A DNA stretch of 64,000 nt from the NCBI GenBank assembly GCA_963751245.1, contig CAVVTR010000009.1:310001-374000 (forward strand). The letters are read 5' to 3'. This document shows positions 37,087 to 45,070 of this stretch, piece after piece. A model generated the notes under the pieces. That model made no database searches, was not told where the DNA came from, and was given only the letters and a program-made list of their open reading frames with translations. The DNA is from CAVVTR01 sp963751245. GTDB taxonomy: Bacteria > Acidobacteriota > Thermoanaerobaculia > Thermoanaerobaculales > Thermoanaerobaculaceae. Position 1 is the first letter of the stretch. The number at the start of each line of letters is the position of its first letter. Position numbers and translations under genes: made by a program.

Positions 37087-38216
37087 TGATGCGAGCGGTG
37101 CGACGAATCGGCGTGCTCACCGGCGGTGGCGACGCCCCCGGCCTCAACGCCGTGATCCGGGCGGTGGTGAAGGCGTGCAAGTTCACCTACAACGTGACCG
37201 TGGTGGGCATCCACGACGGGTTCACGGGTCTGGTGGAGACGCGCGTCCGCGAGCTGGATCTCGACGACATCTGGGGCATCCTGCCCCGCGGCGGCACGAT
37301 CCTGGGCACTACGAACCGGGGCAACCCCTTCCGCTACGTGTACCGGCGCCCCGACGGCGTGGAGGAGATCCTCGACGCGTCCGGCATGGTCAAGACCAAC
37401 GTCGAGCGGCTGGGGCTGGACGCCCTCGTCGTCATCGGCGGAGACGGCTCCCTGACCATCGCGGAGCGGCTCTACCGGGAGATGGGCATCCCCACCGTCG
37501 GCGTGCCCAAGACCATCGACAACGACATCTCGGCCACCGAGGTGACGTTCGGTTTCGCCACCGCCCTGGAGTCGGCGACCTCCGCCCTCGACCGCCTGCA
37601 CACGACGGCGGAGAGCCACCACCGCGTCATGTTCCTCGAGGTGATGGGGCGCGAGGCCGGCTGGATCGCCCTTCACGCCGGGCTCGCCGGGGGAGCGGAC
37701 GTGATCCTCGTGCCGGAGATCCCGTTCCGGTTCGAGCCGGTGATCGCCAAGTTCAGCGCTCGGGAGCGGCGAGGCCGGCCGTTCTCCCTGGTGGTCGTCG
37801 CCGAGGGGGCGGCGCCGGAGGGGGGCGAGCAGGTGTTCCAGGCCGAAGACGAGCTGACCGGCTGGAAGCGGCTGGGCGGCGTGTCGTACTCCATCGCCAA
37901 GGAGGTGGAGCGGCGCGCGGGGTACGAGGTGCGGACCACGGTCCTCGGCCACATCCAGCGCGGCGGCACGCCGGTGCCCACCGACCGCATCCTGGCGACG
38001 CGGTTCGGCGTCGAGGCGGCCAGGCTGGCGGTGGAGGGGGTCTACGGACAGATGGTCGCCCTGCGCTGCGGCGAGGTCGTTTCGGTCCCGCTCGTCGAGG
38101 CGATCGGCCGGCTCAAGCGGGTCGACCCCGGCGGCCAGCACGTCCGCACCGCCCGCTCCATCGGCGTGGTCTTCGGCGACGAAGATCCGGCCGAAGTGGC
38201 CCGCTCGGAGGGGTAG
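37086..38216 (+). CDS. pfkA: 6-phosphofructokinase
   Basis: 376 residues (375 if the adjacent ATG at 37089 is used; GGAGG lies 4 or 7 nt before). Phosphorylates fructose 6-phosphate. Motifs: GVLTGGGDAPGLNAVIRA, VIGGDGSLTIA, GVPKTIDNDI, VMGREAGWIALHAG, LGHIQRGGTPVPTDR. At the two positions that separate donors, the sequence has Gly (GGDGS, ATP type) and Lys (PKTIDND, shared with the PPi group), the combination of the mixed-substrate group III enzymes; ATP is the more likely donor. Start overlaps the comEB stop (TGATG). Confidence 0.92.
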   Translation: MMRAVRRIGVLTGGGDAPGLNAVIRAVVKACKFTYNVTVVGIHDGFTGLVETRVRELDLDDIWGILPRGGTILGTTNRGNPFRYVYRRPDGVEEILDASGMVKTNVERLGLDALVVIGGDGSLTIAERLYREMGIPTVGVPKTIDNDISATEVTFGFATALESATSALDRLHTTAESHHRVMFLEVMGREAGWIALHAGLAGGADVILVPEIPFRFEPVIAKFSARERRGRPFSLVVVAEGAAPEGGEQVFQAEDELTGWKRLGGVSYSIAKEVERRAGYEVRTTVLGHIQRGGTPVPTDRILATRFGVEAARLAVEGVYGQMVALRCGEVVSVPLVEAIGRLKRVDPGGQHVRTARSIGVVFGDEDPAEVARSEG

Positions 38217-38836
38217 TGGCCGCGGATCCGGCCGTCGTGGACGGGGTGCTCCTGGACCTCGGAGCCGTGAGGCTGCCCCTCGACGGCGAGGCGGTGTTCG
38301 GACGGTCCTGCCCGCTGGAGGTGGAGCTCGGCGCCGGCAGGGGCCGGTTCCTGCTGGAGTGGGCGCAGGCGCACCCGGAGAGGGGTTTCCTGGCGGTGGA
38401 GCGGGCGCGCAAGTACCTCCTGCTCGCTGCGGCCCGGGCGGTACGCCGGGGGCTCGGCAACGTGCGGTTCGTCCACACCACGGCCGAGGACATGCTCTTC
38501 CGGTGCCTCGCGGCCGGGACCGTGGCGGGGATCCACGTGTACTTCCCGGATCCGTGGCCCAAGAAGCGCCATCACAAGCGGCGGTTCCTCAACCCCGCGA
38601 ACGTGCGGCGGATGGCCGAGGTGCTGGTTCCCGGAGGGCTGCTGCGCATCAAGACCGACCACGCGGAGTACGCGGAGGCGATCGCCGGGGTGCTCGCGGC
38701 GGAGACCCTGCTGGAACCGGTGGACGGTGAGGGCGCCTTCGCGGAGGTACCTCCCACGAGCTTCGAGGTCAAGTACGAGAAGGAGAGCCGGCCCGTCCAC
38801 CGCTGGGCCTGCCGGCGCGGCGGGGGTGCTGGATGA
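38216..38836 (+). CDS. trmB: tRNA (guanine-N7-)-methyltransferase
   Basis: 206 residues from GTG, which shares a base with the pfk stop (TAGTG); GGAGGGG lies 3-5 nt before. SAM-binding start EVELGAGRGRFLLEWA, family signature VYFPDPWPKKRHHKRRF, and the C-terminal TSFEVKYEKE. Forms m7G46 in tRNA. An atypical N-terminus of about 35 residues (Ala/Asp/Val rich) replaces the usual basic leader. Confidence 0.92.
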   Translation: MAADPAVVDGVLLDLGAVRLPLDGEAVFGRSCPLEVELGAGRGRFLLEWAQAHPERGFLAVERARKYLLLAAARAVRRGLGNVRFVHTTAEDMLFRCLAAGTVAGIHVYFPDPWPKKRHHKRRFLNPANVRRMAEVLVPGGLLRIKTDHAEYAEAIAGVLAAETLLEPVDGEGAFAEVPPTSFEVKYEKESRPVHRWACRRGGGAG

Positions 38837-40044
38837 GCAGGCGGACGCTGTATCTGGACCCCTTCGGGGGCGTCGCCGGGGACATGCTGCTGGGCGCCCT
38901 CCTGGACCTCGGCGTGGCACAGGCGGACCTCGAGGGTGTCCTCGCCGGCCTGGAACTTCCCGGGTGGCGCCTCGCCGTGCGCCGGGACCGTCACCAGGGG
39001 TTCGCGGGCACCCGGGTGACGGTGGAGATCGACGAGGCCTCGCACCCCGCGCGGCGCCTGAGGGACGTGGAGACGCTCCTGGGCGGGGCACGGCTTCCCG
39101 ACGCGGTGCGCGGCCGGGCCCTCGCCGCGTTCCGCAGGCTCTTCGCCGCCGAGGCCGCGGTCCACGGCGTCGACATCGCCGAGGCGCACCTCCACGAGAT
39201 CGCCGCCGTCGACGCCGTGGTGGACATCGTCGGCACCTGCGCCGCGGTGGAGCTGCTCGCGGTGGACGAGGTGATCGCGGGCCCGGTGCCGGTGGGACGG
39301 GGCTCGGTGCAGACCGCGCACGGACTGCTGCCGGTACCGCCGCCGGCCGTGGCGCGGCTGCTCGAGGGAGTGCCGTTGGCGGGACACGCGGCGGACGGCG
39401 AGATGACCACCCCCACCGGGGCCACGCTGATCACCACCCTGGCGGGGTCGTTCGGCCCGCTGCCCGCGGGCCGCATCGCCGCCACCGGCGTGGGCCTGGG
39501 CACCCGCCGCTTCGAGGGGATGCCCAACGTGCTGCGGGCGTTCCTCCTGGAGGGGGCCGAGGAGGGGGGTCCGGGCGGTGGCCGTCTCATGACCGTGGTC
39601 GAGTGCACCGTGGACGACCTCACGGGGGAGGGGCTCGGGTGGCTGATCCCCCGTCTGCTCGAGGCGGGGGCGGTGGACGCGTGGGCCCTCGCCGGCACGG
39701 GGCGCAAGGGGCGTCCGGTGGCGGAGGTGCGGGCGCTGTGCGAGACCGGCGCCGCCGAGGGCGTGGTGGCGGCGCTCTTCGCCGAGGGTGCGACGCTGGG
39801 CGTGCGCACCGTGCCTTGCCGGCGCCCCGAGCTGGAGCGGCACACCGTGTCCGTGTCGACCCCGTTCGGCGAGATCCCCGTCAAGGTGGGCGTGTTCCGC
39901 GGCACCGTGGTGTCGGCCAAACCCGAGCACGACGCCTGCGCGGCGGCGGCGCAGGGCGCCGGCGTGCCGCTGGCGCGGATCGTCGACGCCGCCCGGGCTG
40001 CCGCCCCGAGGCTCGGCGGCAGGAGCGGGTCCCGGGAGCGCTGA
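38833..40044 (+). CDS. larC: LarC, nickel insertion enzyme for the nickel-pincer cofactor
   Basis: 403 residues, one uninterrupted frame covering both LarC1 and LarC2 (some species need a frameshift). Start LYLDPFGGVAGDMLLGALLDLG, histidine-rich HLHEIAAVDAVVDIVG (LHEIAAVD typical), EMTTPTGATLI, and the C-terminal domain with VECTVDDLTGE and TPFGEIPVKVG. LarC is a CTP-dependent cyclometallase that puts nickel into the pyridinium-dithio cofactor of lactate racemase and relatives. No larA, larB or larE in the window. Start overlaps trmB (ATGA). Confidence 0.92.
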   Translation: MSRRTLYLDPFGGVAGDMLLGALLDLGVAQADLEGVLAGLELPGWRLAVRRDRHQGFAGTRVTVEIDEASHPARRLRDVETLLGGARLPDAVRGRALAAFRRLFAAEAAVHGVDIAEAHLHEIAAVDAVVDIVGTCAAVELLAVDEVIAGPVPVGRGSVQTAHGLLPVPPPAVARLLEGVPLAGHAADGEMTTPTGATLITTLAGSFGPLPAGRIAATGVGLGTRRFEGMPNVLRAFLLEGAEEGGPGGGRLMTVVECTVDDLTGEGLGWLIPRLLEAGAVDAWALAGTGRKGRPVAEVRALCETGAAEGVVAALFAEGATLGVRTVPCRRPELERHTVSVSTPFGEIPVKVGVFRGTVVSAKPEHDACAAAAQGAGVPLARIVDAARAAAPRLGGRSGSRER

Positions 40045-40047
40045 GCG

Positions 40048-40066
40048 CCGGGGCGCGCCGCCCCGG
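40048..40066. terminator. Short hairpin between convergent genes
   Basis: 7-bp perfect stem (40048-40054 with 40060-40066), 5-nt loop, in the 33-nt gap between larC and the NAD(P)-binding gene. No U-tract. Confidence 0.3.
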
Positions 40067-40077
40067 AGCGGACCTGA

Positions 40078-41019
40078 TCAGGCCGGCGCGGGGCCGCCGT
40101 AGCGGATGGCGGGCTCGGCGAGGCGGGCGGCCGCGGCGTCCCCGTCGCACGTCGCGCCGGCGAGCAGGGCGGTGAGCTCCTCGTCCGTGAGCGGCGGGTC
40201 GGCGAGTCGCTCCCGGAGCCGCACGAGCGCCCGCCCCGCTCCCACAGGGAGATGGACGAGCGTGCGACGCAGCCCGAGCGCCGCGGCGGTGCGCCGGAGA
40301 AGCTCGTTCAGCGTGAGCCGCTCGGGGCCTCCCAGGGGGATGGTGAGCCCCGTCGCGTCCTCCAGGCCCACCGCGGCGACGACGGCACGGGCGACGTCTT
40401 CGGAGGCGATGGGTTGCAGGAGCGAGGTGCCGGGCCCGGCGAGCACGACGAGGGGGAACGGCCGGACGAGACGCTCGAGGACGGTGCTGAACGGCGTGCC
40501 CGGCCCGAAGACGTCGGCGGGCCGGAGGAGGGTCCAGCGCAATCCCGAGCCGCGGACCTCGTCCTCGGCGGCGGCGAGGCCGCGCAGGACTCGCGTGGGG
40601 GCGGCGGGGCCGGCGGCGAGGGCGGAGACGGCGACGAGCCGGCGAATGCCGAGCGCCGAGCAGGTCCGGACCACCCGTGCGGTCTCCCGGCGCTGGACCG
40701 GATCCGGGGCGGCGGAGCGGGGCGCCCGGCGCGTGTCGGGGAGGTGGACGGCCGCCTCGCAGCCCTCGCACCACCGTTCCCAGGCGTCCCCCGCCACCTC
40801 CGCGTCGATCTGGACGAGGCCGGGGACCGCGGCCGGCGCGAGCCCGGGGGAGACCGCAACGACGCGGGTTCCGGCGGCGAGGAGGCGCTCGACGACGCCC
40901 CGCCCGACGGGCGTGTCGGCGCCGGTGACCAGGACACCTCCGGAAGCCGACGCCTCTCCCGGCGCGGCAGGGCGCGCTGTGCTCCTTCGAGGTCTGGATG
41001 TCGAGGGGTGATCCGGCAT
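40078..41019 (-). CDS. NAD(P)-binding Rossmann protein (atypical SDR, NDUFA9-like)
   Basis: 313 residues. After a basic 28-residue N-terminus comes VLVTGADTPVGRGVVERLLAAG, a variant of the GxxGxxG dinucleotide loop, then LRWTLLRPADVFGPG and LLQPIASEDVARAVVAA, as in NDUFA9/YwnB-like atypical short-chain dehydrogenases. The catalytic YxxxK is not evident, so a binding or assembly role is as likely as an enzyme. Divergent from lpxH; weak ribosome site (GGGACGGGAC before ATG). Confidence 0.72.
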   Translation of the reverse strand: MPDHPSTSRPRRSTARPAAPGEASASGGVLVTGADTPVGRGVVERLLAAGTRVVAVSPGLAPAAVPGLVQIDAEVAGDAWERWCEGCEAAVHLPDTRRAPRSAAPDPVQRRETARVVRTCSALGIRRLVAVSALAAGPAAPTRVLRGLAAAEDEVRGSGLRWTLLRPADVFGPGTPFSTVLERLVRPFPLVVLAGPGTSLLQPIASEDVARAVVAAVGLEDATGLTIPLGGPERLTLNELLRRTAAALGLRRTLVHLPVGAGRALVRLRERLADPPLTDEELTALLAGATCDGDAAAARLAEPAIRYGGPAPA

Positions 41020-41044
41020 GTCCCGTCCCGAGCCGGGCGGATGG

Positions 41045-41050
41045 TAGCAT
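41045..41050 (+). promoter_or_regulatory. -10-like hexamer for a leaderless lpxH transcript
   Basis: TAGCAT ends 6 nt before the ATG, which has no Shine-Dalgarno. No -35 match. Confidence 0.35.
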
Positions 41051-41056
41051 GCTCTC

Positions 41057-41773
41057 ATGCTCCGCGCGGTCCTGGCGGACCTCCACCTCGGGCAGGTTTC
41101 GGGCGACATGGAGCGGTTCTCGGCCGCTCTGGCCAGGGTGAGGTCGCGGGCCGTGGGGGAGGTTGTCTTTCTCGGCGACCTGTTTCGGACCCTCGTGGGG
41201 TTCCGGCGCTACTGGGACGCCGGCGTCCTGGCCGGGCTCGAGGAGCTCGCCGGGCTGCGCCGGCACGGCATCCGCGTGGTTCTCATCGAGGGCAACCGGG
41301 ACTTCTTCCTCGACGCGGCGGAGCTGGATCCGTTCCGGGACGTCGCGGTCCAGGCCCACTCGTTCAGCGCCGGCGGACGCCGGTTCCTCCTCGAGCACGG
41401 CGACCTGGTCAACACGCGGGACCGCCAGTACCGCTTCTGGCGCCGGCTCTCCAAGAGCTCCACGGCGCGCCTGTGGGCTCGGCTGCTCCCCGGGTCCCTG
41501 GCGAAGCGCATCGTTCATGGCACCGAGTCGAGGCTGTCCCAGACCAACTTCTCCTACCGGCGCGAGCTCCCGGAAGCGGACCTCACCCAGGCGGCCCGGC
41601 GTCACTTCGCCGCGGGCGTGGACGTGGTGTTCTGGGGCCACTTCCACCGCGAGTGGAGGCTGGTCGAGGACGGGCACGAGGCGGAGGTGGTGCCGGGCTG
41701 GATGGAGACCGGGACCATCGTGTGGGTCGAGGACGACGGCCGGTGGTGCACCGAAGAAGGACACGGGCCGTGA
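41057..41773 (+). CDS. lpxH: UDP-2,3-diacylglucosamine diphosphatase-like metallophosphatase
   Basis: 238 residues. Calcineurin-like phosphoesterase with all metal motifs: ADLHLG, FLGDLF, EGNRDFF, LEHGD, WGHFHREW. The sequence GNRDFFL and the C-terminal HFH pattern fit LpxH, which cleaves UDP-diacylglucosamine to lipid X in lipid A synthesis at the inner membrane face. LpxH-like enzymes of uncertain substrate exist, so the exact role is likely but not proven. If right, the organism has lipid A and an outer membrane. Confidence 0.8.
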   Translation: MLRAVLADLHLGQVSGDMERFSAALARVRSRAVGEVVFLGDLFRTLVGFRRYWDAGVLAGLEELAGLRRHGIRVVLIEGNRDFFLDAAELDPFRDVAVQAHSFSAGGRRFLLEHGDLVNTRDRQYRFWRRLSKSSTARLWARLLPGSLAKRIVHGTESRLSQTNFSYRRELPEADLTQAARRHFAAGVDVVFWGHFHREWRLVEDGHEAEVVPGWMETGTIVWVEDDGRWCTEEGHGP

Positions 41774-41779
41774 AGTTCG

Positions 41780-41824
41780 TTGACAGTGTGAGTTTGTTCG
41801 TGGTACCAAAGGCGTGCTAGCACG
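41780..41824 (+). promoter_or_regulatory. Promoter and palindromic operator for the response regulator gene
   Basis: TTGACA (41780-41785, perfect -35), 18 nt, TACCAA (41804-41809). Just downstream, around the expected transcription start, is a perfect 12-bp palindrome CGTGCTAGCACG (41813-41824), well placed for a repressor. Confidence 0.5.
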
Positions 41825-41841
41825 TTGGAGGAGAGGTGCCT

Positions 41842-43137
41842 ATGGGCGGGACGATTCTGCTGGCCGACGACAGCATCACGATCCAGAAGGTGGTCGAGCT
41901 GACCTTTGCGAGCACGGACCACGAGGTTGTCGCGGTCGGCGGCGGCAGGGAGCTGCTCGACCGGCTTCCCGACCTCGATCCCGACGTGGTGCTGTGCGAC
42001 GTGGTCATGCCCGACATGAACGGGTACGAGGTGTGCGAGCGCATCAAGAGCGATCCGGCCACCCTGCACATCCCGGTCGTGCTCCTCACCGGGACGTTCG
42101 AGCCCTTCGACCGCGACCGCGCCATGGCTGCCGGGTGCGACAGCATCGTCACCAAGCCCTTCGAGTCCCGTGACCTCGTTTCCGTCGTGGGAGAGCTCAT
42201 GGAGCGCAGCCTGACCGCCCGGCAGCTCGCCGCGCAGGAGGTGGCCGCTCCGTTCGGCGAGTCCATGGAGACGGTGGATGTTCCGGCCCTCGACTTCACG
42301 CGCACGGGGTTCGACGACATGGTCGCCCCCGCGGACGAGGTGCTCGCCGTCCCCGAGGACGGCATCGAGCTGTCCGACAGCTACGTCAACGCGCCGTTCG
42401 CTCCCGAGCCGGAGGCGCCCGCCGCGGCGATGCTGGCCGAGGAGACCGCGGCCGACGCGGCGGAGGTGGACCTCGAGGGCCCCTGGGACATGCCGGCGGG
42501 CTCGGTGACGCCGGCCGCAGCCGCCGCCGGAGAGGACGCCCCGTTCGGACAGGACGAGAGCCCGGCCGCGGGTGACGCGGCCGAGGCCGGCGACGAGGCG
42601 GTGGCGCAGCCCGCCCCCGCGCTCGTCGGGGTGGACGAGGCCGGGGTGTGGCCGGACGACGGCGGAGCCGTGGCGGGGACCGGAGAGCCGGAGCCCGGGG
42701 CCGGTGAGCCGGAGGTCGAGGCCTACGAGCTGGAAGCCGAGCCCTACGAGCCGGAGACGGTGGCCGATGCGCCGGAACCGGAGGCGGACAGGACGGAGCT
42801 CGAGGCCGTCGAGCCGGAGCCCGAGGCCGCCGTTGCGGCGCCCGGGGACGACGGACCGGAGACGGAAGAGCCGGTTCCCGACGCCCCTCCGGCGCACTCC
42901 GCCGCGGAGAGCCTGGCGGCGGCGCCTGTCGCGACGCCGGGCGCCGACGACGTCGCCGCGCCGGCCGGTCCGCGGCAGCTCTCCGACGAGGAGATCGAGC
43001 GGATCGCCAGGCGGGTGGTGGAGCTGGCCGGACCGCTGCTCGAGAGGATCACCTGGGAGGTCGTCCCGGACATGGCCGAGATGATCGTGCGGCAGAGGAT
43101 CCGGGAGCTCGAGGCCGCGGTCGACGAGGAGCCCTGA
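41842..43137 (+). CDS. Response regulator with receiver domain, long acidic linker and C-terminal helical tail
   Basis: 431 residues (a GTG 6 nt upstream is an alternative). Receiver domain 1-120: LADDS acidic pocket, phospho-Asp in VVLCDVVMPDMNGYEV, LLTG, and TKPF lysine. Then about 230 residues rich in Glu, Pro, Ala with little else, surely unstructured, and a conserved-looking helical tail (about 375-431: LSDEEIERIARRVVELAG, WEVVPDMAEMIVRQRIREL). No DNA-binding domain. Proteins of this shape occur in acidobacterial and myxobacterial genomes; the tail may bind a partner such as a kinase or motility complex (inference). Confidence 0.85.
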   Translation: MGGTILLADDSITIQKVVELTFASTDHEVVAVGGGRELLDRLPDLDPDVVLCDVVMPDMNGYEVCERIKSDPATLHIPVVLLTGTFEPFDRDRAMAAGCDSIVTKPFESRDLVSVVGELMERSLTARQLAAQEVAAPFGESMETVDVPALDFTRTGFDDMVAPADEVLAVPEDGIELSDSYVNAPFAPEPEAPAAAMLAEETAADAAEVDLEGPWDMPAGSVTPAAAAAGEDAPFGQDESPAAGDAAEAGDEAVAQPAPALVGVDEAGVWPDDGGAVAGTGEPEPGAGEPEVEAYELEAEPYEPETVADAPEPEADRTELEAVEPEPEAAVAAPGDDGPETEEPVPDAPPAHSAAESLAAAPVATPGADDVAAPAGPRQLSDEEIERIARRVVELAGPLLERITWEVVPDMAEMIVRQRIRELEAAVDEEP

Positions 43138-43175
43138 GCCGGGTCGCCCGGGGGGCGCCGACGCACCCGCAAGGC

Positions 43176-43189
43176 CTTTGTTTACAAAG
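43176..43189 (+). promoter_or_regulatory. Inverted repeat upstream of korA promoter
   Basis: CTTTGT-TT-ACAAAG, perfect, 21 nt upstream of the -35 box, in an AT-rich patch of otherwise GC-rich sequence. Candidate operator or activator site for korAB-fumAB. Confidence 0.45.
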
Positions 43190-43210
43190 AGTCAGAGATT
43201 TCATCTCAAT

Positions 43211-43239
43211 TTGCATCGACCTCGAGACGGGACTATAGT
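43211..43239 (+). promoter_or_regulatory. Promoter of the korAB-fumAB operon
   Basis: TTGCAT (43211-43216), 17 nt, TATAGT (43234-43239, 5 of 6). Leader of about 75 nt to the korA ATG. Confidence 0.65.
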
Positions 43240-43321
43240 TGCACGCCGAAGAAGCCGGTCCCACCGGCTTCCGTTCAGCTTAGACGACAGGCGGAACGGC
43301 TTGGAGGGAGGTTTCAGGATC

Positions 43322-45070
43322 ATGGCGGCATCGGAACTGACGCTGGGCGTGGTTGGGTCGGGTGGTGACGGCGTCGTCACGGCCGGCGAGGTTCTTGCCG
43401 GCGGGGCGGCCCGCGAGGGTGTTCACTGCCTGATGATCTCGGCTTTCGGCCCCCAGATTCGCGGTGGCGAGACCTCGTGCACCGTGAGCTTCCGCTCGGA
43501 CGGTCCGGTGTACGTCCAGGGCGACACGGTGGACGCGCTGGTGGTCCTGTCGTGGGATGACTTCCGCCGGTTCAGGGCGGAGATCGGAGTACGTCCCGGG
43601 GGCGTCGTCTTCTCCGACACGGACGACGCGGTGACCGAGGGCGAGGAGCCCGTGGCCAACCGTGACGGCCTGTCCTTCTTCCGGGTCCCGTTCGCGCGCA
43701 TCGCGAAGGAGGAGGCGGGGACGCCGCTGGCGAGGAACATGGTCACGCTGGGCTTCCTCGGACAGGTCATGGGCCTGCCGCTGGCCGCGATGCGGTCCGT
43801 GGTCGAGAAGCGCTTCGCCCGCAAGGAGGCCGCCCGGGAGGCAAACCTGAAGGGCTTCGACGCCGGCGCAGCGTACGCCCGCGCCATGGACGGGCAGCTG
43901 CCGGTGAAGGTCTTCACCTACGCCAAGGGCGATCCCCTGCTGCTCATCTCGGGCAACGAGGCGGCGGCGCTGGGCTCGCTGTCGGCGGGGTGCCGGTTCT
44001 TCGCCGGGTACCCCATCACGCCGTCTTCGGAGATCCTGCAGTTCATGTCCCAGTGGCTGCCGGTCTACGGCGGCGCGTTCGTGCAGGCCGAGGACGAGCT
44101 GGCCGCCATGGGGCTCGTGATCGGCGCCTCGCTGGCCGGGGCGAAGTCCATGACCGCCACCTCCGGACCGGGTCTGTCGCTGATGAGCGAGATGATGGGG
44201 CTGGCCTCCATGTCCGAGGTCCCGTCGGTGATCGTCGACGTGCAGCGGGGCGGCCCGGCCACCGGGATCCCCACCAAGAGCGAGCAGTCCGACCTCTTCC
44301 ACGCGGTGTTCGGCGGCCACGGCGACCTGCCCCGCGTGGTGCTGGCGGCCACCGACGTGGCCGACTGCTTCACGGCGGCCACCGAGGCGTTCAACATCGC
44401 CGAAGAGTTCCAGATCCCGGTGGTGCTGCTCACCGACCAGTTCATCGGCCAGCGCAAGGACGCCACGAAGCCCTTCCCCACGGACCATCCGGTGGTGAAC
44501 CGGCTGCTCCCCACCGAGGAGCAGCTCGCCGGCGACTTCAAGCGCTACGGCGACAGCGAGAACGGCATCTCGCCGATGTCGGTGGTGGGCATGCGCGGCG
44601 GGGAGTACCAGACCGCCGGCATCGAGCACGACGAGTACGGCCACCCCACCTCGATGTACGTGCTCCACGAGAAGATGAACGCCAAGCGGTACGCCAAGCT
44701 GCAGGGCGTCGCCGCCAGGTACAAGAGCGTGGTCCGCATGGGGCCCGACAAGGCCAGAGTCGGTGTGGTTGCCTGGGGGTCTTCGTACGGCGCGGTTCGC
44801 AGCGCGCTGGACGCGGCCGCCGGGGAGGGCATCAGCGCGAACGCCTTCATCCCCAGGCTACTGAGTCCCTTCCCGCAGGAGGACTTCGCGGCGTTCCTCG
44901 AGTCGGTGGACCGGCTCGTGGTGGTCGAGCTCGCCTTCGCGGCCCAGTTCGACCAGTTCCTGCGGACCCAGCACCCGCTGCCGGACGACCGGGTGCTGCT
45001 CAAGCGCTCGGGCGGCGCGCACCTGCGCACCTCCGAGGTTCTGGACGCCATCCGGGAGGCGAACTCATGA
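43322..45070 (+). CDS. korA: 2-oxoglutarate:ferredoxin oxidoreductase alpha subunit (fused gamma-alpha)
   Basis: 582 residues; ATG after GGAGGGAGG. Residues 1-185 are the gamma (PorG-like) domain (GSGGDGVVTAGEVLA, SAFGPQIRGGETSCTV); 200-582 the alpha domain (FFAGYPITPSSEILQ, VQAEDELAAMGLVIGASLAGAKSMTATSGPG). With KorB it interconverts 2-oxoglutarate and succinyl-CoA with ferredoxin. The fused form is typical of KorA in aerobes and facultative anaerobes. 2-oxoisovalerate or pyruvate are less likely substrates. Overlaps korB by ATGA. Confidence 0.9.
   Translation: MAASELTLGVVGSGGDGVVTAGEVLAGGAAREGVHCLMISAFGPQIRGGETSCTVSFRSDGPVYVQGDTVDALVVLSWDDFRRFRAEIGVRPGGVVFSDTDDAVTEGEEPVANRDGLSFFRVPFARIAKEEAGTPLARNMVTLGFLGQVMGLPLAAMRSVVEKRFARKEAAREANLKGFDAGAAYARAMDGQLPVKVFTYAKGDPLLLISGNEAAALGSLSAGCRFFAGYPITPSSEILQFMSQWLPVYGGAFVQAEDELAAMGLVIGASLAGAKSMTATSGPGLSLMSEMMGLASMSEVPSVIVDVQRGGPATGIPTKSEQSDLFHAVFGGHGDLPRVVLAATDVADCFTAATEAFNIAEEFQIPVVLLTDQFIGQRKDATKPFPTDHPVVNRLLPTEEQLAGDFKRYGDSENGISPMSVVGMRGGEYQTAGIEHDEYGHPTSMYVLHEKMNAKRYAKLQGVAARYKSVVRMGPDKARVGVVAWGSSYGAVRSALDAAAGEGISANAFIPRLLSPFPQEDFAAFLESVDRLVVVELAFAAQFDQFLRTQHPLPDDRVLLKRSGGAHLRTSEVLDAIREANS

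Noticed and set aside
43138..43175. Possible hairpin after the response regulator gene (GGGTCGCCCGGGGGGCGCC)
   Set aside because: Several short alternative pairings compete and none is long; no U-tract.
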